In this document: in pieces, positions 12,879-22,690 of the stretch
Position numbering within the stretch: the stretch's first letter is position 1
How the letters are laid out: each line of letters starts with the position of its first letter
Assembly: GCA_008973525.1 (NCBI GenBank)
Contig: WACJ01000008.1
Location: 1,178,001-1,242,000, forward strand
Length of the DNA: 64,000 nucleotides
Reading direction: 5' to 3'
Origin: Stenopsyche tienmushanensis
Lineage: Eukaryota; Arthropoda; Insecta; Trichoptera; Stenopsychidae
Translations under genes and position numbers: made by a program
Notes under the pieces: model-generated
Told to the model about the DNA's origin: nothing
The model's database searches: none
Seen by the model: only the letters and a program-made list of their open reading frames with translations

Positions 12879-13190
12879 GGGGACCGAAAAATAATCAAAA
12901 TTTCTTCGATGAGCTCTTTCACAGTAAGTTTATGTTGAGACACGGTACAGTAAACACACATGACGTTGAAACTAGGATTGTAAATTTTATTTTTTCTAAA
13001 AAATAAATTATTTATTTTTCAGTGAAAAGTCAAAGAGCTTTTTTATTAAGGAAATTGATAAATTACTTTTACAATGGCAAAATCTGATACAAAATGATAA
13101 AAACTATTTTGTTGATTAGTATTTAAGATATCTTTAATAAATAAATTTTTTTCATCAGCAATTTTTTTTTTGATTACTTTTCGGTCCCCC
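12879..13190 (+). mobile_element. Internally deleted mariner (MITE-like, 312 bp)
   Basis: The terminal repeats GGGGACCGAAAAATAATCAA and (reverse complement) GGGGGACCGAAAAGTAATCA bound a short element. The right part still encodes the mariner C-terminus, LLLQWQNLIQNDKNYFVD, ending in TAG. The left flank is TT rather than TA, so one target base has mutated. Confidence 0.78.
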
Positions 13191-13739
13191 TAATATATGA
13201 ATTCAGAAATGTGATTGTTAACTAAATCTCTTAAAGCATTGATATTAATATGATTGAGACTGAGAATGACTTCCTGTTCAATTATTTTTTGAAGTGTTTT
13301 ATCCTTAATGATCGGATCTTAAATACCAAGAGAAATACCCTGATGGCATTTAATAGAGGGTAAAACATGCTTTTAATTGGTGGATAGTTTCACAAATCTA
13401 AAAGAAAATAAAATGTCTCGATAAAATCGTTTATTTATATAAATAATTATATCAGAAACTATCGTTTTGAGTAGTAAAATTAATAATAGCAAAAAAATCA
13501 ATGCCAAATTTGCATATATTATAAAAAATTTATATGATCGTTTATTATTTTACGAAATCTTCTTCATAAGTGCCATATCGGTTGGTGATTTCTCATTGTC
13601 TTCCACATATGGCTATGTTAAGAAGATAAGGGTTATTTGAATGGAAATTTTAGATATGAGAAGATCTACGAGCTAGTATTAAAATTATCGTATTATTTTA
13701 ATTGTATTTTTATTATTTTTGTAAATTAAATCAATCATA

Positions 13740-14110
13740 GACGTCTTTGTATGATTTTATTCAACGCCTTAGTGTTTACGTTTTGTTCAAGATTTGGATC
13801 GTTGAAAATACCAGAAAAACGTGGAAAATGCTCCATTTCCCGAGTGTCAGATTTATGCAACATAGTCATCGAAAATTTGACCTCTCGAATACGTGTCACC
13901 AAGCAAAGCCGCGGCGGACATTTGATCGATATTATATTCCGTAAACTTCCAAGCGCCTTAATTTTAGATTTCTGACCTATCCAGCATTTTTATCTTTCCG
14001 TCACGTGTGAATCACGAAATAGGGTATATTTATAGACAAAGAAATCCACTGGTGTCAGGTCTGGAGACCGTGCGAGCAACGGAATAGGACAACTAAAATA
14101 ATTAATTGTA
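13740..14110 (-). mobile_element. Fragment of another Tc1/mariner-like transposase (SPDLTPxDFF type)
   Basis: Reading - from 14090, LLARSPDLTPVDFFVYKY is the third catalytic block of the common insect transposase with SPDLTPLDFFLWG. The downstream frame (13975-13751) keeps a plausible C-terminal part, though stops interrupt it near 13972. Confidence 0.6.
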
Positions 14111-15923
14111 CACTACTGCCCACAAAAGAAATCCTACTTGAATAAATAAATGCTGTTGAAATAAGGAAAAAGTGTCGTTTAAAGACTTATTGACCAATTT
14201 GAATAAAATGAAAAAAATCGTTGAAAAAGATTTAAACTAGAAAACTTTTTAAAGCTAAACTAAATTCAAAACAGTTGTTAGTTTTTTGTTTAAATAATTT
14301 AGAAATTGCATACTTTTGCCATATCAATTGCATAATGATTTATTTAGATGAAAAATATATTGCAAAATACAAAATAATAATTTCGTGTTATTACGACTAC
14401 ATATTCAAACTTAAAAATCAAAAATGACGATTTAAAGGTGAAATTTTGGATATTTTTCAAAAGTATTTAAAAAAAATCTATTTCGACAACCTTGATACTT
14501 GGGACATAGAGCTTATGTACGAAACCTAGCTAAAGATCGCTCTAAACCTCTAAAAATTATGTCGGTCCATACGCCAAACATCCTTTTTAAAGTTATGGAT
14601 CATCGTCGTTTTCTATGATTAATCGATTGCAAAATGCTTCGAAAATCTTATTGCTTGGATCATGAAATCATTTATTGGCAAACAATAATATTATTAATCC
14701 AGATTTATTCATTGCTCTATATATATAGAAAAAAATTGTGTTATTGATGACAGGTGAACTATTAATATTATAACACGCACAATGACATTAATGGCCTCAT
14801 TGTGATTTATCGATCGATGCATTTTATTGTATTCAAATTCTAAATACAAGTAAATTCACATTTAATCTACTGCCTTGTTGATGTTTAAGTATTTGTAGTT
14901 TGGGGAATGGAAAACATCTACGTTGTAAAATTTCAAGACTTACCAAAGATTAAAGCGAATTTATGTATACCGTGTCAAATTCATTCGCTGAAATGAGTTT
15001 TTTGCCTTTCACACGTCGTCTTGCAAATAAATTGCCTCAGTCAGTATAAGTGGAGACATTTTCGTAATGAGCTTTCAAATAATGAAAAGTCTTTAGGATT
15101 TACATAGAAAATTGGTGACACCCTTTTGGGCACGTGCCGTTGCCGAGCGACCGGGAATACGGCCTTCAGCTTATGTACTCCAATGAATATGGACCAGTTT
15201 CAATCCATAAGCATGGCTTATTGATAACTTTCACATACAGTGCATGTGACAGCTGGATTTCGCCATGCAAATGTTCATATTCGCATTGGAAATTCGACTG
15301 TCGAAACTTTGTGAGATAATTAAATTTCGGAGCTTTCATGATACGGGGCGGAGAGCGTTTTTCAGCGTTTCATGTCTGTAATATATGTTTGTCGATATGG
15401 TTTCATTCGGTGTGAATTACGAAGGCAGATCCGTTCATTAATATCCGATGTGCGTAATTGATCAAACATAATTTTATTATTCTGCGTAAAATATTATTTA
15501 ATTGTACCAATGGCGCCATCCACTTTTATATGACGGTGTTATATGAAAGAAATGTTTTATAGAAGAGACATTTTTATGAGATTAAGAAGTGTTTTAATTA
15601 TTTTAAAAATATTTTTAGGCGATCTGTTATCTTAAATAATGTACTAATTTGTCATCTTTGTGACGAAGTCATACTTCACGCTTTCGCCTAAAATTGTCGA
15701 TTCAGTCTTAGATGAATTTGTCTTCGAAACTTTTCAACTTAAGAAGGTCTCTTGCGGCTCTTTACGAATTCTTGAGTCCCGAAAGCACGCCGAGGAATTT
15801 TGACACCTGGGGCAAATAAAAAGAAATGCTTCCGTAAACTTAATCAGCCACTAAGCTCCTCCACAAAAGAAAAGTTTCAATGATAATATTTTCAATGGCA
15901 AATTTTTTTTTTTTTTTTTGCAG
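14111..15923. other. Region upstream of psuG exon 1
   Basis: AT-rich with no recognised repeat. Because exon 1 is preceded by a splice acceptor (T-tract and CAG ending at 15923), the promoter and an untranslated first exon should lie here or further left. No convincing donor was singled out. Confidence 0.5.
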
Positions 15924-15932
15924 AACAACAAA

Positions 15933-16175
15933 ATGCATTCACTGCGCAGAATTATCAACCTGAGAATAAATTCAAAGCACAAAAGAAACATTTCCATTAT
16001 CGCTACAAAATGTCGATCTTTCACGGACATGATAGATCTATCACCTGAAGTCAAACAAGGCATTTCAGACGGTAAACCGATTGTCGCATTGGAATCGACT
16101 ATAATAACGCATGGAATGCCCTATCCAAAAAACCTGGAATGTGCCCTGGACGTCGAACAAATCATTAGATCTCAA
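15933..16175 (+). CDS. psuG: psuG exon 1 (coding part)
   Basis: Codes residues 1-81: the presequence-like start and the ALESTII motif. It is preceded by a T-rich tract and CAG ending at 15923, and ends in phase 0 before a GTATAA donor at 16176. The exon itself may begin at 15924. Confidence 0.88.
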
Positions 16176-19100
16176 GTATAAATATTAAAATTAAACTCAT
16201 GTGTATATTTTTCGTTATATTTATTGGTCGTTTATGTTTTAGGGAGCAATTCCGGCTACAATAGCGATTAGATCTGGAAGAATTAATGTCGGCTTGTCTG
16301 AAGCAAACCTCAGTGTTCTCGCTGAAAAGGCGTCGACTCCTGGAAGGACAATCAAGGTTTCAAGACGCGATCTGCCTTATGCTTTGTCCTCCGAAATGGA
16401 TGGAGGAACAACAGTGGCAGGAACCATGATCGTCGCTGCTAAAATGGGAATCTCAATCTTTGTTACCGGTGGAATTGGTGAGTAAAAGTTCTAATATATT
16501 TTACACCGAGAAACAAGTTTGAAAAAAGCATTTTTCTATTATCATCATGCGCTTATGAAATATTGAAAGAGGATTATAAATTTGATTTTAATTTTGTGGT
16601 TTGCACAGCCCTATAAAATATTCCAAGCTACAGACAACACATTTCGCTATTTTTATCTGCTCTGAGCCTCTTTTCTCTAATTTTCCAGGCCCAAATGCAC
16701 TGCATTTTTGTCAATCTGATTTTTCCATCATAGATAAGTTTGCTGATATTTGAATCCGAATCTAAGACGACTTGAAAAAATAATGAGTTCAGACTAGGGA
16801 TTGTTGGTTTTCAAAAGCTGGTTTTGAAAAACAACATCCGAAAACCGTATTTTTGATCCCGATAATCCGGAATTTCAGTAATTTAGAAAGAGAATTCTTA
16901 CACGTTGAGTTCGGAGACGGACAGACACGGAGATTGTCTTGCACGTGAATGGGAGACAGAGACGAAGAGAGTATTTTGTGTACATCGTACGATTGTATAG
17001 ATCGTTAACCCAAATCCAGGGTCGTAACAAGGGCGTGGCAAAGCAGGCGCCCGACACGGGCGCAACTGGGTTTGGGGCGCAAAACGCCGAATACCAACCC
17101 GGTCGAGAGTTACACATGGTTTTTATTTTACTCAACCATTCTACTTTACTGTATCAACACTGATTAACTCTGTCCATTTTTAAAATATACACTAAGTTGT
17201 CTAATCCCTCTTTTCTTCGTCTAAACGCGAGTCGCTCATTCAGCGGTCCGAAAAGCGGACCGATTGAGCATACAAACCTTATGGCCAGCCTCCGTCTTCT
17301 TTCAGGGCATTTTTCGACATTCTCTATTTGTACGATCGCGGAAGCGACGTTAGCCTCTAGACACCACCATACATTCTATCAACAGTAGCCGCCATCTATA
17401 CGTTAGGTCGGGTACTTTTGGGACTATCTTTGTGTATTATGTTAAAACATACATTAAAATAGGATTTAATATATTGCATTTATAATAGTATTAGTTAACT
17501 TAAAAAATGGATCTCCCGGGGTGGGGGGGGGGGGGGCGTTAAGTTACATTTTTGCCACGGGCGCTTCGTACCCTAGTTACGGCTCTGCCCAAATCTATCG
17601 ACTAATAATGATGTGTGAATGATACAATGAATCGATTTCAAGTGTATTGTTTATGTTTACTTGAAGAAATGACCGAATATTGTGTGCTATCGACAGTTCA
17701 TTTATTTATGTACAAAAATCATACATGCTGCGACGGTCCTGACAGATAAGTGCATCTTTACCGATGATAAGTGGCGGACATACAAATATAGCATCTAATC
17801 TAATCTCGTGAAAGAAATAAATTTTGTAGAGGAATGTGTAGAAAAAAAGAGACGGTTTCGTTCGAAAACTGAAAACCGGTTTTGAAGAATGTCAGTTTTT
17901 GTATAAACATTTATATTCATGAGTACTTCCCAATATTTTTTACAGGACTATGGCATATTAGCATTGATTACCATGTTAAAATCTAGAAATTATTTCGCTA
18001 CTTATTAAATTTCTCATTGTGAGAATGGATCTCAGGTATTCAAAATCCTGGGCATTTTTATTTTTTGTTGCAGTTGACATTATTTGAAAAACACTGTTAA
18101 AATTGCAAACAATAAATAGAATATTGGTCGCCGAGTCAAAGAGTGTGTGCTCCGATATGTGTCCCGCCCATTTGTTTACGCTTCAAATTGTATGGTCTCT
18201 GTGGGTCCGTTCATTATCGAGTCGCAGAAGAAGCCGCAGAGAAAGTGGAAGATGGTCAAGTAGTAATGAAAATATAACTCTTTAACCAAGATACTGTTAA
18301 TAGATCAAAGAAGCCTGGGGAAGAACACGTCTTCCCGCAGCCAAAGCTATCGGGCTGCTTTTAAGAGTCCCCGAAATCAAATCAAATTAAAAGAAAACGA
18401 CTGAATAATAAAAACAAAGCCGAAAACAATATTTTCGCTTAATAAGATAACGGTAAGGAGGTCAACCCTATTACACAAGCAAATTGATGACAAAAATAGT
18501 CGTGGAATGGTACCTAATATAAATACCCAATTAAGCAAAGCATCGACAAGTTGGATAGATACGGACTCAATGGAAGCGAATTGAAAAGGGCTTAGGACGA
18601 TAACGGTTAGATGAATGTACTATATTCCGGTTTGCATTATTTGCCGGGAGGGATGCTTATCGCTACTGAAATCTTTATGCATATAATAATTTTGAATGTA
18701 GGTCATACGTGTCTCAACAATGAAATTTCATAGAACTCATTGTATTATCTATTAGTCAAGATCCTCCAGCATTCACAGTTCGTGTAAATTTAATTTCAAT
18801 AGAACTCCGTTGAAATAATTCATTTAAAATTGAGGACCTAAGCTCATAGATACATTTTAATCGTGTTGCTAAAATTTGGATAGCTAGAAATATTATTTTG
18901 TTATTGAACGTTTTTTTCTTAGCAATGTTTAGCAATGCAATACAAATAAATTGTTTAACGAACTTTTTTCTAAAATTAATTAAAAGTCTTTCAGATTAAG
19001 TAACTGCGTGATCATAAAATTGTGTACCAAAAGCTTGTGGTTAAAGCTTGCCATTTTAAAATTAAAATAACCTCTTTTTCGTTGTATTATTTCCAAATTG

Positions 19101-21299
19101 AAGAACTTATTTCATGCAGAGAATATATTTTGTTCATAATCAAATTAAGCTACAGTTATGAATTTCACACAATCTCCTAACGCCTTCATTTGAAAATATT
19201 TATTGTCGTGGTTTTTTATAAATTTGGGCTTTATATAGTTGATATTTCAATATAAAGGCGATCTTATATAATTTTTAAAATTATGATTTCCAAATTAAAT
19301 TCTGAAAATCACTTGCATTGATATCAGACCAAATATCAGATAGTGCTCGATTTCTTAAGTTCGTTATAAGGTATTGGCTTGTTTGATGTGCATTATTGCA
19401 AAGTAATATATCACATTTCAGATATAAGAATATTCCAATTGGATGAATATCATCTGCTGCATGGTTTCTCATGTGGAAACCATCTTTCCACATGGATTGT
19501 TATCTCATCTCCCTCGATATGATTCAATCATCTGCTTTAAATCGGCCTAGTGGCTTACTTTACAACAATGGACCTAGTTTAAATGCTGTAAATTTATTAC
19601 AGCATTTGGGAATTCAGACCAAAAAAAATAAGCGATAATAATTCGAGAAATTTAATGTTTTTATCACTGTGTCTGATGGTATATTTCGGTTTGATGTGCT
19701 ATTTTTTGTAGGTCTAAACCTTGTTTACTGTGTTTGTGTTTATTTTATTTTGTGGATAAATCACTCTGGATGTCTTATTTGATTTAAAAAATAAAGCCAT
19801 TCCGATGGAAGTCGTGAAAAATAAAGAGAAAATCGCATTGATGTTCTCCGATCGAGCATTCAGGCGACGGAGGTAGATATTTTTGCTCGCAATGAGACAT
19901 GGGTCATTTACAAACTTAATTTCTATAGATATGGGTCACTTCCTATAAAAATAGAAAAGCGATTTATCTTCGATCCATTGTGTGTTTTAGGCGGTGTACA
20001 CAGGAAAGGTCACGAAACCATGGACGTGTCAGCGGATTTGGTCGAACTTGGTAGGACACCAGTCTGTGTCGTTTCCAGCGGAGTCAAATCGATACTTGAC
20101 ATAGAAAGGACACTTGAATTTTTGGTAAGGCTGAAAAAATACATTTTTTTTTCAGTTCTTCGGGCGAAATTTCATACACAGCATAAATTACTGTATTATC
20201 GTCGATCTAATGTCTTCGTAGTATAAGCACAAACTTTCGTCCGTTTTCTGTTTTTATCTCGGGACATATAAATCTTGAGGTGTTTACTTATACTGTATTG
20301 AAAACCTAGTTATACACATATAAACAACTTTTTTCCCCTAATTTTTTCAGTATACTCTTTTCATAATACGATGTAAAAACGACCTCTTTATTTTTATGCT
20401 CTATTTTTTTTTCTTTTGAGTTTTTTGTCGAATTCGGCAGCTGAAAAGATAGAAATAGACCTTGGCAAGGACAGCTTGTTTTATCTCATAAATAATTATG
20501 CTGAATATATACATAACTTATACGCGTTACTTGGAGTTTATTGATTCTTTCTTAATCTTATTTTACCATACATAAAAAGGCATATTTTTGCTTAAAAGGA
20601 AACTCATGGAGTTTGTGTTGCTACGTACGATACTACAAATGATTTCCCAGCCTTCTATACAAGACGATCTGGATTTAAATCTCCTTATTGTGTTAAATCA
20701 CCACTCGAGGCTGCAAAAATGATAAAGGCTTCTGAAGATCTAGAGCTGAAATCCGGTATACTGATTGCAGTTCCGGTTCCTGAAGCATATTCCATGGATG
20801 GTATAAATATAATCCCTATTTAAAATAGCATCGAATTAAAGCTCTCAACATAAACTCCTATTTTCATTGCAGAGAATTTAATGGAGGACGCCATAAAAGA
20901 AGCACTCAACAAAGCTGAACGAGAAGGTGTCAAAGGAAAAGAAGTGACGCCATTGATTTTAGCCGCAGTCGCTGAAATTACGAAAGGCGCTTCTTTAAAA
21001 ACTAGTATCCTTATTTTAATACGCTATAATGGATTTGAATCATATTCCTTGAATCATATTCCTTACATCGTCAATCAGATATGGCATTGATAAAAAACAA
21101 CGCAAAAATCGGGGCTAAAATCGCCGTGGAATTGCACAGATTAAAACAAAATCATCCTTCGCCGGGAAGTGAATTAAATCTGAAAATCCTATCCTCGAAG
21201 GACAATCCAAGATCGAAAGATGCTGGGAAAATTTCGCCTGTTATCATAGGCGGCTCCAATATGGATTACACCATCAAAATATTAGATCCCGAAATCAAG
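15933..21299 (+). CDS. psuG: Pseudouridine-5'-phosphate glycosidase (PsuG) joined to the start of a PfkB kinase; partial, 6 exons seen
   Basis: Six exons (15933-16175, 16243-16477, 19991-20124, 20599-20800, 20873-21004, 21079-21299) join in one frame to give 389 residues. PsuG reversibly splits pseudouridine 5'-phosphate into uracil and ribose 5-phosphate; in eukaryotes it is often fused to a PfkB kinase that phosphorylates pseudouridine. Visible PsuG motifs are [14 protein letters not shown] (Glu54), TIKVSRRDL (Lys119, equivalent of the Schiff-base lysine), TGGIGGVHR (about 156-164), DVSADL (171-176), SSGVKSILD (Lys192) and [10 protein letters not shown] (Asn323). Residues 1-30 are rich in Arg/Lys and lack acidic residues, like a mitochondrial presequence. 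Residues about 369-389 ([11 protein letters not shown]...) are the first strand of a PfkB domain. The ATG at 15933 is the first in frame after the AG acceptor at 15922-15923, so an upstream untranslated exon is likely. The rest of the kinase was not found. The symbol is the bacterial family name. Confidence 0.93.
16243..16477 (+). CDS. psuG: psuG exon 2
   Basis: Codes residues 82-159, including the catalytic-lysine motif KVSRRDL and the glycine-rich TGGIG. It is bounded by a TTTTAG acceptor and a GTGAGT donor at 16478. It ends in phase 1; the split glycine codon is completed by exon 3. Confidence 0.92.
16895..17815. repeat. Dispersed repeat, copy 1 (interrupted by the hAT element)
   Basis: The flanks 16895-17016 and 17588-17815 together match 36620-36920 almost base for base, for example CTTACACGTTGAGT, GTACGATTGTAT, CTACTTGAAGAAATGACCG-type and CATGCTGCGACGGTC stretches. 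The repeat is about 330 bp without the insert. No coding content was recognised. Confidence 0.8.
17017..17587. mobile_element. Non-autonomous hAT element with 8-bp target duplication
   Basis: The element starts CAGGGTCGTAAC and ends GTTACGGCTCTG, giving imperfect terminal inverted repeats (CAGGGTCGTAACAAGGG against CAGAGCCGTAACTAGGG). It is flanked on both sides by CCCAAATC (17009-17016 and 17588-17595). Eight-base duplications and CAG-starting ends are hAT hallmarks. The related repeat at 36600-36920 has the uninterrupted site. The interior (571 bp in all) contains a G-homopolymer run near 17521-17536 and no recognisable transposase. Confidence 0.85.
19991..20124 (+). CDS. psuG: psuG exon 3
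   Basis: Codes residues 160-204 ([17 protein letters not shown] and SSGVKSILD). Acceptor GTTTTAG ends at 19990; donor GTAAGG begins at 20125. It is separated from exon 2 by a repeat-filled intron of about 3.5 kb. Confidence 0.92.
20599..20800 (+). CDS. psuG: psuG exon 4
   Basis: Codes residues 205-271, including [17 protein letters not shown] and the [12 protein letters not shown] segment typical of PsuG. The acceptor (CTTAAAAG) has a poor pyrimidine tract; the donor is GTATAA at 20801. It ends in phase 1. Confidence 0.9.
20873..21004 (+). CDS. psuG: psuG exon 5
   Basis: Codes residues 272-315, including the conserved [18 protein letters not shown] helix. Acceptor CATTGCAG ends at 20872; donor GTATCC begins at 21005. 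The end splits an Asn codon. Confidence 0.9.
21079..21299 (+). CDS. psuG: psuG exon 6 and beginning of the PfkB domain
   Basis: Codes residues 316-389: [19 protein letters not shown] (end of PsuG), a charged linker of about 30 residues, then [11 protein letters not shown]. Acceptor ATCAG ends at 21078. The end is inferred at AAG|GCAAGT, a GC-type donor in phase 0. If it is not spliced there, translation reads three more codons and stops at 21309-21311, leaving a PsuG with only a stub of the kinase. Confidence 0.85.
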
Positions 21300-21305
21300 G
21301 CAAGT
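21299..21305 (+). promoter_or_regulatory. Non-canonical GC-AG splice donor after psuG exon 6
   Basis: The sequence AAG|GCAAGT matches the GC-donor consensus (strong pairing at all positions except the C). No GT donor in the following bases keeps the frame before the stop at 21309-21311. GC donors are a small minority of animal introns and are sometimes linked to alternative splicing. Confidence 0.6.
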
Positions 21306-21604
21306 CTTTAATTAATTAAACATGATATTTTTTCTATTGCAATGAAAGACATTGGATGTATCCCAGTTTCTTCCCGATACTATGCCAATATTCATTTAGT
21401 TTAGCATGTAATTTGTAATACCTGATTTTTAAAAATAGTTGAACTCTCACTATGCACAATAGCAAATGTGAAATAACATGGATAAGTCTCAATACAATAT
21501 AATTTACGATACAATACTCTGGTTGATTTTATTGAAGATTCGTGCAGACTTATCCTCAACCTGTCCTAGATAAATATTAGGAGACCTTAAAGTTATTATT
21601 AGGC

Positions 21605-22364
21605 ATTTTATGCTGTTTTTGTTAGATCGATGAAGGCAAAAGAAGCACTGAAAAAAATCCACCGATACTAACGCGAATATTCTGGAACTAAACAAGTGTC
21701 ATCGATGGTATAAATAGTTCAAAAATAGGGATCTGAAAAACATCGTTCGAAAAGACGACCCCAAAATTTAGATGTTGATATCCTTGAATCGATGGCGGAA
21801 TCAGATCTTCGTTAAAAAATCGAGAAATTATCGTAGAAGATTGGCTATCGATGATCTACAGTTAGGGATCATCTTCATCGCATAGGAAAGTTGCACAAAT
21901 AAGGAATTCAGGTCATCTACGGCGTATAATCTGTGCTTCTCTAATGTCTCAGTATGAATAAGATCCATTTTTGTAGCAAATTATAACTGGAGATGAGAAG
22001 TGGATACTATGTAATAAACCTACTCGAAAAAATAATGGATTTCTTCCGGACAAGTACCTGTTCCGAAATCGCATGCTGCAGAAATAAGTCAGGAAAAAAT
22101 AAGGGAGCTTGTATTGGAAATTATATCTCATCTAACATATTCACCAGATCTTGCGTCGTTAGGATTACTACCACTTTTCACATCATTAGAGCGTCTATTA
22201 AGACGTTAAAAATAAGGAATTTTTCAAAAAGAGAATTGAAAAACTACTTTTACGCTGGCAAAAGGTAATAGACAACGATGGAAATTATTTTGTTGATTTG
22301 AGATTTTTTCAATTTCACAAATGTTTTTTACCAAAAAAATTTTTTTGATTACTTTTCGGTCCTC
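21605..22364 (+). mobile_element. Dead mariner downstream of psuG exon 6
   Basis: Transposase fragments in order: DVDILESMAESDLR (about 21772), DHLHRIGKLHK (about 21868), ITGDEKWILCNKPTRKN (about 21985), TYSPDLASLGL (about 22136) and RWQKVIDNDGNYFVD (about 22250). The right terminal repeat TTTTGATTACTTTTCGGTCC ends near 22364, followed by TA. The central region with the second aspartate is deleted and there are many stops. Its C-terminus and terminal repeat are those of the short element at 12879-13190. Confidence 0.82.
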
Positions 22365-22524
22365 TAAATATGATTTTACTTGGATGAAAATCGTTACATA
22401 TGATTCCCTTTTTATTAAAATGAATGCATAAAATTATTTTTGGCAGAAGAATAACTTTGTCATATTCACAAGTGTTTAACGCATTTCTTGAACAAACATT
22501 GATTTTTATATTTAAGATCTTCTG

Positions 22525-22690
22525 TAAGTTAATTGTACTATACCTATATTATTTAAGAAAGTGCAAATAATATGTTGACAAAGTTTTATCGCAACCTGAT
22601 GAACGGTATGGTAGCGCATTAAATACGTACAAACAAACATTATTTTTTACAAATTAGACTATGCCTATGTTACTCACGCCATCCTTGAGG
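22525..22690 (-). repeat. Inverted copy of the AT-rich monomer
   Basis: Closely matches the reverse complement of 5461-5590, including the variable link GCACTTTCTTAAATAATATA, so these two copies share a more recent ancestor than the others. Confidence 0.65.

Larger units (their letters stand above)
16478..19990 (+). other. psuG intron 2, repeat-filled
   Basis: This 3.5-kb intron holds an older dispersed repeat (16895-17815) interrupted by a hAT element (17017-17587), and near 18330-18360 a segment with CCCGCAGCC words like those in the LTR-like family. No coding segment was recognised in the remainder (17820-19990). Confidence 0.75.

Noticed and set aside
16939..17163. Frames within the repeat in psuG intron 2
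   Set aside because: They span the hAT insertion junction and are chance frames.
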